A program made the position numbers and the translations under genes. The notes below the pieces were generated by a model. The model worked only from the letters and a program-made list of their open reading frames with translations, was not told the DNA's origin and did no database searches. A stretch of 15,377 nucleotides of DNA. Source: Ginkgo biloba. Lineage: Eukaryota > Streptophyta > Ginkgoopsida > Ginkgoales > Ginkgoaceae. Positions 1-9,096 of this stretch are shown piece after piece. The DNA lies in contig JANKJI010010403.1 of the NCBI GenBank assembly GCA_024626585.1, positions 1 to 15,377 of the forward strand, written 5' to 3'. Position 1 is the first letter of the stretch. Each line of letters starts with the position of its first letter.

Positions 1-1
1 G

Positions 2-133
2 CCAAAAGTAATAAATGGTAAAAGTGGGTCACATGGCAGGAGCGGAGATTTTGTGTATCCGCCACCCCAACTGCCCTTTCTGACTGCAGTAAATCTATTA
101 TATGGGCATGAAAATTTTAGTCTCTCTTCATAA
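2..133 (+). CDS. Possible C-terminal end of an unidentified protein, cut by the window edge
   Basis: Frame 2 is open from the first complete codon at base 2 for 43 codons and ends at TAA 131-133; the other two forward frames close within about 25 bases. The predicted tail is rich in Gly, Ser and Pro, with a short Pro run in the middle (VYPPPQLPF) and ends NFSLSS. The stretch is visibly less AT-rich and has more CpG than the following kilobase, which is unlike the decayed DNA around it. I do not recognise the family. A run of 43 codons can occur by chance in AT-rich DNA, so this may be non-coding or the edge of another repeat. No start codon or splice site can be judged because the 5' side lies outside the window. 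Confidence 0.25.
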   Translation, partial: PKVINGKSGSHGRSGDFVYPPPQLPFLTAVNLLYGHENFSLSS

Positions 134-539
134 TTCCTTCACGATAAAATTATAGCACATACTCCGAACTTAACTTTCATTGTTCCCATAAAGAAAATCT
201 GACACCATGATATCTCAACTCTAATTTAAAATTAACTTAACTATAATTATAATGGCAATTATTCAATCTCAAATGTTCTCAATTCAACTAATTCCCATAG
301 AAGTTTGATGTCAAAGAGATTCTATGGAGGTCCCCATGTTAGTCTATTGTGAAGGGATATTAGATTGACATTTTTTGAACAATCTACGTCAATGACATAT
401 CATTAATACCTAGCCTATTTCAAATTTCATTCTTCATCTTGTGTTTAATTTGTGTTGAAAGAGGGAAAGAACTTGCCACCATGTGGCTCTTGTTTGATTA
501 CTCTAACTTCCTCTAACATTCATACAACTTGTAGTTATG
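134..539. other. AT-rich stretch with no recognised feature
   Basis: I see no long frame, no repeat shared with the rest of the window and no RNA gene. If the frame ending at 133 is real, this would be its 3' flank. The ATG at 481 sits in a GCCACCATG context but its frame closes after 11 codons, so it is not called as a gene. Confidence 0.4.
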
Positions 540-850
540 AGGTATCCACCTTTTAGTAGGGCATGCATGGAAATGATGTTGGCACAAGAAACATATTCTT
601 GGATTGGATTTTGATACAATTCCCAAAGTTGACAATGTTCTATATAATGGTCTTAAACAATAACTTTTGGCACAATCCATGCATTTAGTGATTGCATGCC
701 TCCTAAGGGAATTAAAGCACTACATTCAATAGAGGCAATCACCTCCAATAACGACATATACAAATGCATTAAACCTCTATGAGGGCCATTCCCAAGGCCA
801 ATAAATGCTAACATAGAGCTTGGCTATATATATAGCATACTATTGCGTTA
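540..850 (+). promoter_or_regulatory. Promoter-like segment: RY (CATGCA) motifs, CCAAT and TATA boxes
   Basis: CATGCATG lies at 562-569, CATGCAT at 678-684, GCATGC at 694-699 and ATGCAT at 764-769. They are followed by CCAAT at 798-802 and TATATATAG at 825-833. RY motifs of this type are bound by B3-domain factors of the ABI3/FUS3 class and are typical of plant seed-storage protein promoters; that is family knowledge. Here the arrangement and spacing are what is seen. A start near 855-865 would be expected, but no long frame follows: the ATG at 876 stops after 12 codons, and the retrotransposon LTR begins at 991. It could be a dead promoter, a promoter cut off by the insertion, or chance in AT-rich DNA. 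Confidence 0.25.
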
Positions 851-990
851 TATATCCAACTTTCTTTTAATTTCAATGCTCAAAGTGACTTTAGATCATT
901 TTTATCTTAGTTGACTCTACAACTATTCTTTCATGATTATCAACTTTTCTTTTACTTTCACCAACATTTTTCTATTCCTTGAAAATATTA

Positions 991-1704
991 TGGTGTTTGC
1001 TCTTCTCTTGTTGTAGAGTATGAAGATGCCACACAATAAATCTTACTCAAAGAAGATGAAAATTTCAATAATATCTCTTCAATAATGCAAGAATATGATC
1101 ATATTTGAGATGAGGAACACTCCTTCAGATGAATCCCACTCTTATTCATTGATTCTTGTGAGCAATTAATGAAGAGAGTCAAGTGATCCATTAGATTTAA
1201 AAGGAAATATGAACAATTATAGGCATAAATTTACAAATTTATGGTCAAGATGCACAATGGAGGACTTTAATTCCATTCTAAAGATGAAATTGTAATTCCT
1301 ACAAATTCTCATGCAATGATTTCATCATAAATTGGACTCCAATGGCTTGCAATGCTTACATAAAATTTGCTTGTGTTCCTCGAAACTTGGATTAAGCTTG
1401 CATAATCAAAATGAAGGATCTCTCACGAGTTTTGTGCTCTGCCCTTAAAAGGTGACATCATTAATTTACTAAGCATGATTAATTACAAGAAAGTGAATTA
1501 GATTAGGTAGGAAACTAGCTAATCCAATTCTTCTTAAAGAAAAGATACATAAGTGGCATCATATGCAACTCAAGTGAAATAAAGGGGATTAGCTTGCTCA
1601 TACAATAAGAATAGGATTACATTTACTAATGAAATAGATTGAGAAATATATACATATTAATTTGCCATGAATGCAATAAGTACAATGGCATAGTAACACA
1701 TATC
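991..1704 (-). repeat. 3' LTR of the gypsy element (left copy)
   Basis: This segment is repeated at 5819-about 6500. The clearest shared block is 28 identical bases at 1069-1096 and 5892-5919; other blocks include the sequence around 1246-1266 (matching 6053-6074), the segment around 1467-1480 (matching 6221-6236) and the segment around 1594-1620. On the plus strand the repeat starts with TG at 991 and ends with CA at 1704, as expected for the TG...CA ends of LTRs. Because the element is on the minus strand, this is the downstream LTR. The many substitutions and indels between the copies indicate an old insertion. The inner edge is fixed by the purine tract next to it; the outer edge by loss of similarity and by the position of the primer-binding site next to the partner copy. 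Confidence 0.8.
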
Positions 1705-1717
1705 AATACCTCCTAGC
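1705..1717 (-). other. Polypurine-tract remnant
   Basis: On the minus strand the sequence reads GCTAGGAGGTAT immediately before the TGATATGTG that starts the LTR. A purine-rich tract at this place primes plus-strand DNA synthesis in LTR retrotransposons. It is short and interrupted by pyrimidines, so the call rests mainly on position. Confidence 0.5.
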
Positions 1718-1780
1718 TTAGGCCATAATGGACCCCATTGTACTTTGTGCCAACTCAAGAAACTAACATTCAAACTTGAA

Positions 1781-2440
1781 TTAAGAGTACCATTGTGCCT
1801 CATATAGGAGCTAGCCCTTGTTCTCCACTAAGTAGGATGTCATGTACTTGGTTCTCATTTTAGTGTTCAAGAGGGTTTTAAGATGGAGTGAGGTATGAAA
1901 TTCTAGGATGAAGCCATGTTGATGCTTTGTTGCCAACAACTATACTTTTATGTCCACCTCAACATTTAGTGATGGAGCCTTATAAAACATGATATTATTC
2001 ACGTGAATAATAGTGTGGATTCCTAAGTGAGCTAATAACTAAAACTTAAATGCAATAGGGCCTACCTCTTTGATGATGGTGTAGGCCCCATATTAGATAG
2101 GTGGGTTAAAAGTATTGAGAATTGTAATCAAGTGTTGAGCATGTCCCAAAGTGACCTCTAAAAGTGGCTCAGAAATCCTTAAAAATGATAATACTCTTGG
2201 GTAACTTAAAATGAGTCCAAAGTGAACATTAATGGATGTAGCTCTCCACATGTCTCTACATGCATAGATAATAAAAATATCACTTCTATAAGCATCTGGC
2301 ACATACACATTAAGGTGTTCACCATTCAATGATGAATATACATCCTAGTGTAGCAATGCTTTGTCTGAACCTTGTGGAATACATAATCTGCAAAGTCTAA
2401 CCATCAATCCATTGTGCAAGTGGCACTAGTGGAATAACTC
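1781..2440 (-). pseudogene. Integrase fragment with chromodomain-like tail (gypsy pol, decayed)
   Basis: One minus-strand frame can be followed from about 2440 to 1781, broken by several in-frame stops (for example 2093-2095, 2039-2041, 1940-1942, 1811-1813) but with no shift needed. In order it shows LCIPQGS near 2362-2390, the segment that precedes the zinc-binding H2C2 domain in plant gypsy integrases; a short part of the catalytic core (VPD near 2297, MWRATS near 2240, and SEPLLEVTL near 2170, matching the region of the last catalytic Glu); the C-terminal block GAYTIIKEVGPIAFKF at 2042-2089, followed by GIH and HVN; and a tail with SYLVENKG and EAQWYS (1784-1840) that resembles the end of a chromodomain. 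Most of the H2C2 finger and the first catalytic Asp are missing. In the intact family this enzyme inserts the cDNA and the chromodomain guides it to chromatin. Confidence 0.75.
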
Positions 2441-2489
2441 CATGTAGATCTATAAGGATTAGTGTAATGTAATAAAAAACATTAATCTA

Positions 2490-2735
2490 CCTCCCTGCTT
2501 AAGAATGGTGCCTATCATTTATTATGAGATGTTTATCTAAAGCATAACAGATAAAATAATACTTAGAGTGTCACTAGTGCTATGGCACAAAGGGCATGTG
2601 CTACTAGTCAAATGTTTCTTGGTGTAGTTATGACTAATCAACTAAAACTCCATCAATTATACTAACAAATGGAATGAGGTCAATATTATGGTTAACCTAT
2701 TATTGTAATGGGAGCCCTTGAGGAAAAAAATAAAT
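2490..2735 (-). pseudogene. N-terminal fragment of gypsy reverse transcriptase
   Basis: On the minus strand, FPQGLP at 2712-2729, then two stops, then VNHNIDLIP at 2670-2696 match the conserved Ty3/gypsy block at the beginning of reverse transcriptase (a Gly-Leu-Pro motif followed after about ten residues by His-x-Ile-x-Leu-x-Pro). The codons are in the same frame as the protease upstream. Further down, in another frame, ALCAIALVTL (about 2578-2607) resembles the next block around the conserved Cys-Ala-Val-Pro, but this is weak. The palm with the YxDD catalytic motif and the whole RNase H domain are absent: integrase sequence follows within about 50-100 bases. A large internal deletion is the simplest explanation. 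Confidence 0.6.
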
Positions 2736-2816
2736 ATTAGAATACTATGCCATGTCCCCCAGTGTATCTTGTCCATCTATGACCTACATGGTGGATATGC
2801 AATTCACTGGATAAAA

Positions 2817-3290
2817 TTAAGGCCTAACGAATAGTAAAATAAAGTTCCTCATGGTGTTAACAAGTGTTTGGTCTTCCTTTGCAGTCACCAAATTAATTTT
2901 ACATGTGAGAGAAGGCAATTTGTAAGTTTTGCCATCCTTCTTGAGCTGATAAATGCTTGATAAGCTATGATAAATAACATGGTGATCATACTAATATGGC
3001 TTGGACATCATAATAATCCATCTATGTCACATCGCAAGTGGCCTAATTAATGAAGGAATTAATTGCATATTTGAAAGTGCATGAATGCTCAACTTTGCCA
3101 GATGCATTGCAAGTACCAACTCAATCTATGTCTTAAGGTTTAGATGTGGTATCCTGAACAACTAGAGCTTTTATACCAATCATGAAGAAACTAATTTTTG
3201 TAGGCAACAATTATCTAATATCATGGATAATAATCTATGTTTCATGTATTCCCTATATATTAATAATTTCTTTCTTCAACATATGACACA
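2817..3290 (-). pseudogene. Retroviral-type aspartic protease remnant (gypsy pol)
   Basis: The minus strand carries MILDNCC at 3204-3224 where the family has the catalytic Asp-Ser/Thr-Gly; it follows EYMKHRLLS, as expected for the strand before the active site, and precedes QKLVSS. Downstream are VEHSCTF and TCDVT (about 3029-3095), then KPY and YDHHVIYHS, then YQLKKDGKTYKLPSL (about 2908-2955), the well-conserved end of plant gypsy proteases. The frame closes at TAA 2817-2819. Reading it needs at least one frame change and several stops are present. The Asp is kept but the Gly of the active-site triad is not seen, so the protein would be inactive even if made. In intact elements it cuts the Gag-Pol polyprotein. 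Confidence 0.7.
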
Positions 3291-3299
3291 ATGTGCCAA

Positions 3300-3730
3300 T
3301 AAGTGCTAATGTAGTGTTAACTTATGCCTGGCCTAACAAATTGATAATATCAATCATTATTATAAACTATAAGAATCTTTGGATTAGAATTTTTCTATGA
3401 TAGATTTAACCAACACTCATGTTTATTGTGACCATAAACCCTATGCCTCTCATAATACTTGAGTTTATCCCTTGGATGACTCTAAGGTGCCAGAGTAGAT
3501 GAAGAAGATGCATTTCTTTATTGCATGTGGTCATGCTATTGGGATCTATGATTTCTCCTTATCCCATGTGGAAACTATGTATATGAAACCCTATCTCTCT
3601 TACTATGCCAAGAAATTGAGGATGATGAGGCTCCACGTGGGTTTTGACACTTCAATACATTACTCTCAACTTATAATATACAATTGAGAGGGCCTTATCA
3701 AAAGTGACAATGGGAATGAGGTCTAGCTCC
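3300..3730 (-). pseudogene. Gag C-terminal remnant with decayed CCHC zinc knuckle
   Basis: At 3413-3454 the minus strand reads YERHRVYGHNKHEC. This has exactly the 14-residue spacing of the CX2CX4HX4C nucleic-acid-binding knuckle of Gag, with the His and last Cys kept, and the first two Cys replaced by Tyr and His. Tyr for Cys needs one G-to-A change, as expected from mutation of methylated DNA. It lies about 200 bases upstream of the protease, the normal gag-to-pol order. Further upstream (about 3640-3725) the frame TFDKALSIVYYKLRVMY could belong to the Gag region before the knuckle, but I cannot confirm it. The open plus-strand frame at 3499-3687 overlaps this and is treated as chance. Confidence 0.5.
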
Positions 3731-5798
3731 TTCTAGATGGATAAATATAATCCCTTAGTAAATTTGAGTGTCTGTATGCCTTGACCTCCTATATCCCTAA
3801 TCTAATGTTAAGTTTATAAAACCCATCTATATACTACTATACTAATCAACCTATGTCTTATCTCAAGTGTTGCAACTTCTAGGTCAACTTTTAATGTATT
3901 CTATGACGTAAATTTCTCTTAATTAGCCTCTTGACCTCATCTTAACGCATGAATAGTGGGTTACATGTTTGTATCATGTCCATATCCAACACCCCCCATT
4001 ATAAAAAATGCATGCGTGGTCAGTTTTAGTTTGGCAAATAAACATTTATGCTCACCTGTATACCCTTCTGTCTCAAATTAGGCCTCCAAATCCTTAATCC
4101 ATAAATCCACCAAATCTACATCTATGAAGGGAGTTCAATTTTGGTGTCTATTTAGACGACCTACTATTCTCATGCTTATGGTGCACCTTGTGTAGGTCTT
4201 GGATAATGATTTTTAATCTGTTGTTGAAGGTCAACTATCATGCACATTAAATTATGAAGCCTCTACTTTCTTAGATGGTCCTCTCCTCTTCTTATACCTG
4301 TAGCTATATAATCTATAATTGAAGAGCATATATCTCTCTTGACTATGCACCTAAAACAACTTTGTTACATTTTTAAGTTGCATGTTTACAACTTTGATTA
4401 TGTCGTTGGTTTAAAAATCTTATAAGTATCACAAGGATTTTAAAAATTTTGCAACAAAATGAGTAATAAAATGAAAATAACAATAGAAGTAAGCATAAAT
4501 TTGCTAAAAATAAACACATCAATATAAAGTTTTCAATGATTATTATATAAAATTGTGGCCTTTTAAAATGAAAATTAGATAAAAATGCTTGTGAATTTTC
4601 ATGCAAATGCTTTATTATGGTTAAATAAATGTGATTTCTAATAAAATACATTAAAGGCAATGTCAAGGCATAAGAATTATTGTGGATTTTTTCAACAATC
4701 ATTACATATGCTTATGTTGTGTCATGTAACAAATGACTGAAACATTGTATTGAAAAAGTAAGAGAGGCTTAATAAAGCAATTTGGATTAATAAATAGGAC
4801 AAAACATAATCCAATGAGAAGAATATTTCACTCTAGAACCTAAAAGACTTTTTTGGGGGTACAATTTGGTATAACAATAAAATTTGTTCATTCGAAGCTT
4901 GCAAGGCACCTTAAGGGCTTGTGAAATTGATCTCTAGTCATATGGATTCTTACATGACTCTTTCAGTTTTGAAAAAATAAATCTAAAGTTATAATGCTTA
5001 AACATCGATATTAATTTCAAGCCTATTTGTTGTCACCCCTACGTTAAAGCCACAAAGTTAGTAGCGATTTGTGCATGAAAAAGTCTGCTTATGATTGAAT
5101 TTGAGAAGATCATGAGAGGTTGGACAACCTCTATGGAGGTTCATCCTAGCCCCAACTATATGCAAGAATACGTAAAATTGGGATTTATATTCTAAGGAGG
5201 AATGACAGTGGCCTATGATGGATTGAGACACCCTATGGGTTTTGTTTTGGCCTACAAATAGGTTCTAGGGTATTATGGGAGGAAGGGTGACTATTATAGG
5301 GCTTTGTCATACTTCTTACCAAGATAACACTTGAATCATACTATGCAAAGTATGAATAGAGGAGGAAACAATGATAATCTAAGAATGTAAGAGACACACT
5401 AAAAGGTTATTATTGGCCTTGTTAATAATGGATGTCCCTCACAGAAGCTAAGAATGGCACTGAACATGTAAAAAATGACCAAAATATGGGCTAAAATACT
5501 AAGATATGTGATTAATACCAAACAATATTTTGATTCACCTATTTTATGCTTTAGTGGAAATTTTTTCCTTGATGGATCTAAATGTAGTTTTGTTGAGAGT
5601 GTGTGTTCACTACTATTAGCATTCTCCACTTTTTTTTAGCTACTTAAATTCTCCACCATGACCTCTTCTTACTAGATTTTTTTTTTTGAAATTCTGTTGG
5701 ATCTTGTCATGTATTATGCAAATCTAAGATCTCAGTTATAAATGTATGTAAGTTTCCCCCTTCTTCTTACTCTTTATATCTCTTTACAATGATCTACT
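3731..5798 (-). other. Unresolved gag N-terminal and leader region of the gypsy element
   Basis: This should hold the 5' leader and the first part of gag, but I recognise no conserved block. The distance from the primer-binding site to the knuckle is about 2.35 kb, longer than I would expect for a leader plus gag, so a nested insertion is possible. A 76-codon minus-strand frame (5399-5629) starts about 170 bases after the primer-binding site, a reasonable place for a gag start, but its sequence shows hydrophobic segments and nothing Gag-like. A 109-codon minus-strand frame at 4373-4702 is low-complexity and AT-driven. T-runs occur at 5630-5637 and 5677-5687. Confidence 0.35.
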
Positions 5799-5810
5799 AT
5801 TTTGATACCA
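5799..5810 (-). other. Primer-binding site, initiator methionine tRNA type
   Basis: On the minus strand this reads TGGTATCAAAAT, matching 9 of 12 bases of the usual plant retroelement site complementary to the 3' end of initiator tRNA-Met (TGGTATCAGAGC). All three differences are transitions of G to A or C to T type on one strand or the other. It lies 8 bases inside the right LTR, the normal position, and so fixes the orientation of the element as minus strand. Confidence 0.75.
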
Positions 5811-5818
5811 AATTATTA

Positions 5819-6500
5819 TGTGATCTTCTCCTATTGCATTGTATGAATATATAACACCATGAGTTTTGCTCCAAAAAAAGGAAAATCTTAGTAATATCTC
5901 TTCAATAATGCAAGAATATAAGCATATTTAAATTGAGGAATGCTCCTATAGATGAATTCTACTTGCAAGAAATTAATACATTTGAGAACACTAGTAATTC
6001 ATTAAATTCAAAAGGAAATATCACAATTATAGACATAAAGTATAAGTACATGATCAAGATGCATAATGGAGGACTTAAATGTTAAAATCTTAATCCTATT
6101 TCCTCACAAATTAAACTCTAATAGACTACAATGATTGAATATGGCTTGATTGTGTTCCTCTAAACTCACATCAAGCTTCCATGATAAAAATGGAGTTGTT
6201 AAATGAGTTTTTTACTCCCTCCATACAAGGTGTAAATGTTAATGCACTAAGCATGGTAAATTACCAAATGGGTGAATGGGTAATGAGAGTGGTATGATTT
6301 ATTCCTTCACAGGTCTCCCCTCATCTTAATGGATTATAAAGGCATCATCATTGGTGATCAATACTTGATCTAATCTTCTCAAGATTTGTTCATGCCTATG
6401 CCTAGGATTGGACCACGTAAACCATTATTCTAGCTAAGCATTTTTTATTTACTATTAATTTCAAAGACACCAAGCCTAACTTTTATGTATAATTGGGATG
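5819..6500 (-). repeat. 5' LTR of the gypsy element (right copy)
   Basis: Diverged copy of 991-1704. The inner edge is well placed: similarity to the left copy begins at TG 5819, just beyond the primer-binding site. Similarity is clear to about 6235, patchier through TTGTTCATGCC...AGGATT at about 6382-6409 and ATTAATTT near 6454-6461, and then fades; by length of the left copy the outer end should be near 6500. No clean CA end or target duplication could be fixed. No convincing promoter is left in this copy. Confidence 0.75.
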
Positions 6501-8579
6501 ATTTTTATTTAGTATTTCAATTGAGAGAAATCACACTTTGTTTATCCTTATCCTTGACCATGTTATTTAGTCTCCATAAATAACTCATGAGGTAAAGTCA
6601 CATAAGCACCCTTTCTTTCAAAAGGTCTTAGCATTGAGAGGGATTATCAAGTGTTTAATAATAACTAAATATTTAATTATAACAAGGTAATATTATATAA
6701 ATAAAGTGACTAGCATAATGATCTTAGTTAATATTAGACTAGAATTTATTTTCTACATTATTTCTCTAAAATGTAGCTTTTAAGTTTTCTTAAGCTTGGT
6801 TTTTGTCTTACTTTGAGAACTTATAGGTGCTATGGTCTACATATAGTAATTAAGAGGAAATATTGAAGGTGTGTAGTATTGTACACAATGGAAATAATCT
6901 TAATGTTCATTAACCTCACTATTTATGCATTTCTATCTATTTTTTTAAAGTATTTTATAACATTGTAAATTTACTAATTACTCATAAAAAATAATCCTCA
7001 TATGATCATGTTGTAATAATATTCCCTAATAAATAAGTGTAATATTAAGATTTATCTTAAAAAGTGTGCTAAATTATAAACTTTGGAATTTTCAAGAAAA
7101 AGGCAAACCTACAATAATTTGGGATAAATGTGTGATGATTTAGGACATTCTAGTGACAATTATGAACCTTTTTCATGCATTTCTCCCTAAAAGGGATTAA
7201 GAATAGTTTCAACAAAATTTCTAGATTTTTTATTTTATAGGCAACATCAATTTGTTGAGACCTCTAGGGAGTTACTATTCATACATGTTTAAGTTCTTCA
7301 ATTCCATTCACTATGCAAATTAAGTTTCAATTACTTTTGCTACGCTTAAGGAAGACTATTAAACTTTTCTCCTTACACCATATCAATTGGTAAGAAAGCA
7401 TATTTTAATAACTAGAAATGATAGATTATTTATTTATTTTGATAATTATTTTATATTATTCAAGTGGATGGTTTGCATAAGATCTATTATAAGAGTGCAA
7501 CCTTGGATAATAAAGGAGGAAAAACCTACCAAGAAGAGTACTAAAAGGTTGTACATCCATGGCTATTACTTTTGAATTAGACATGAATAAGATGATGATA
7601 GAGATTATAAGAGTAAGATGGAATGAATCCATATGTAAGAGATACCATAGATGATCATTTAGAATTTCTTTTAACTATTATCAAATAAATGATAATGGAG
7701 TAAGAGTAGACTGGAAAGACTCTTAATACACATGATAATATGCTCATGTAATTTTGAGTACAAGGACACTATAGATTTCTCAACTAATTTCAATTGTAAT
7801 TTTTGTTACTATAGATGTTCAAGTCTAAGGATAATGATGATCTACTTCAAATTGTTATATATAGATTCAAGTTCCACCTTTAGTAACCTTTAAAGGAGTC
7901 TAAGGAAACCTCTCATGGTATAAAATATTTTCAAAGTAGACATTTTAAGTTTTGATAGAATGATGAATGTAAAAAAATTGAAAACATGGACCAAGGCTTT
8001 AAAGATATATTATTCTTAGGAATAATGAATTCTAATTTATAAAATATTAGCTTTTCTAGGTTAATAATGTCTAGGAGGGATTTTCTTATGTAGGAATCTT
8101 ATTACAAGGATAATAAGAAAGATGACTTTTCACTCATTATATCATGAATCACTTTAAAAAAGGAGCTATGACCCTTTCTACCCTCTTGGACATAAAGATG
8201 AATTATTTAGTTGGTGAGAATATCTCAAGAAAAAAGGATGTCAATTAATGGATGATTATTATTAAAAAATTGAAGATTTATCCATCCATTTAGATGATTG
8301 GGAAGTAAGGGGAGATTGATCTCAAGATTCATATGTGGCCTACTTCAACAACTTATATATGATATTTAGGTTTTTCCTTTGCATGTTATGTAAAAGTACT
8401 TCAAATTTATCTTAAAGGTCGATGCATAGGAAAGTAACCTAGTAATTTTTCAAGTTTAAATATGATTTAAAATCATCTTCAAACACTTATTTTGTTTAAA
8501 ATGAAAGTAATACTCTACTATGGGAACATGAATAAAAATAAACAGAAAATATAACTCTTATAAGAAGAATGAATACATA
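6501..8579. other. AT-rich, CpG-depleted intergenic DNA, no recognised feature
   Basis: I counted only two CpG dinucleotides in this stretch. The longest ATG-started frame, 62 codons at 7387-7575, has no recognisable domain and is within what AT-rich random DNA gives. Some segments, for example 8120-8240, look as if they once coded for protein on the plus strand (several adjacent short open pieces), but no motif supports a family. Confidence 0.4.
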
Positions 8580-9096
8580 ATGAGTCTAATTGTCACAAGC
8601 TATATAAAAGTCTCTATGCCTAAAATCTTAAAAGAAGAAGAATATGATAAAGCATACATATCTTCCAACAAAGATATTTATTCTCAACTTTGGTTAATAC
8701 AAAGTAAGAAAAAAAATTTAGAGAGAAGATTTTTACTCTGTATAAGCAGATCAAGAATCAAGTAGTATCATTATTGCATATAATTGAAGCCAAAATAACT
8801 TAAAAGTAATATCTATCATAAGAGAGATTATATTATTAACTCCACAATATATAGATCCATATCATATTAGTGGGAAGGGTAAGGAAGATAATGAAAAGGT
8901 CACTTTAGAGTGCAACTTTGAATTAGTCAAAAATATATATGAGATTATATGTGATATTATACCTATATATTTAACTCGTACATTAAATCCTTTCTCATAT
9001 GATAGGAGATATAAATTTTTTCATTATAAGAAATATAGATTGGATAGAAATAGATCTTATATTGTCACTAGATTAGTTCCTACATTTAACTTTTAA
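8580..9096 (+). other. Two adjacent open frames, possible decayed coding sequence
   Basis: The first frame runs from ATG 8580 to TAG 8763-8765 (61 codons, rich in Lys, Glu, Ser and Ile). The second, in another frame and without ATG, is open from 8788 to TAA 9094-9096 (102 codons). Its C-terminal third is basic and aromatic (YDRRYKFFHYKKYRLDRN), vaguely like a Gag zinc-finger region that has lost its cysteines, but without a defining motif. Both are plus strand and nearly contiguous, so they may be one frameshifted relic. By a rough estimate a start-less 100-codon run is expected about once in one or two windows of this composition, so chance is a serious alternative. Confidence 0.2.

Larger units (their letters stand above)
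991..6500 (-). mobile_element. Degenerate Ty3/gypsy LTR retrotransposon, chromovirus-like, internally deleted
   Basis: Two diverged direct repeats (991-1704 and 5819-about 6500) flank an internal region of about 4.1 kb. On the minus strand this region begins with a primer-binding site (5799-5810) directly inside the right repeat and ends with a purine-rich tract directly inside the left one. In between, in gag-pol order on the minus strand, lie a CCHC-type gag knuckle (about 3413-3454), an aspartic protease (about 2817-3290), the start of reverse transcriptase (about 2490-2730), an integrase fragment and a chromodomain-like tail (1781-2440). Protease-RT-integrase order is the Ty3/gypsy order, not copia. 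RT core and RNase H are absent. Numerous stops and frame changes mean no protein can be made. The right outer boundary is approximate and no clear target-site duplication was found; the base just left of 991 reads AATATTA. Confidence 0.85.

Noticed and set aside
3499-3687. 62-codon plus-strand frame
   Set aside because: It lies opposite the gag relic of the minus-strand element and has no recognisable domain.
4373-4702. 109-codon minus-strand frame, the longest in the window
   Set aside because: Low-complexity Ile/Leu/Phe/Asn composition from AT-rich DNA, no Gag motif, and length near the chance maximum for this composition.
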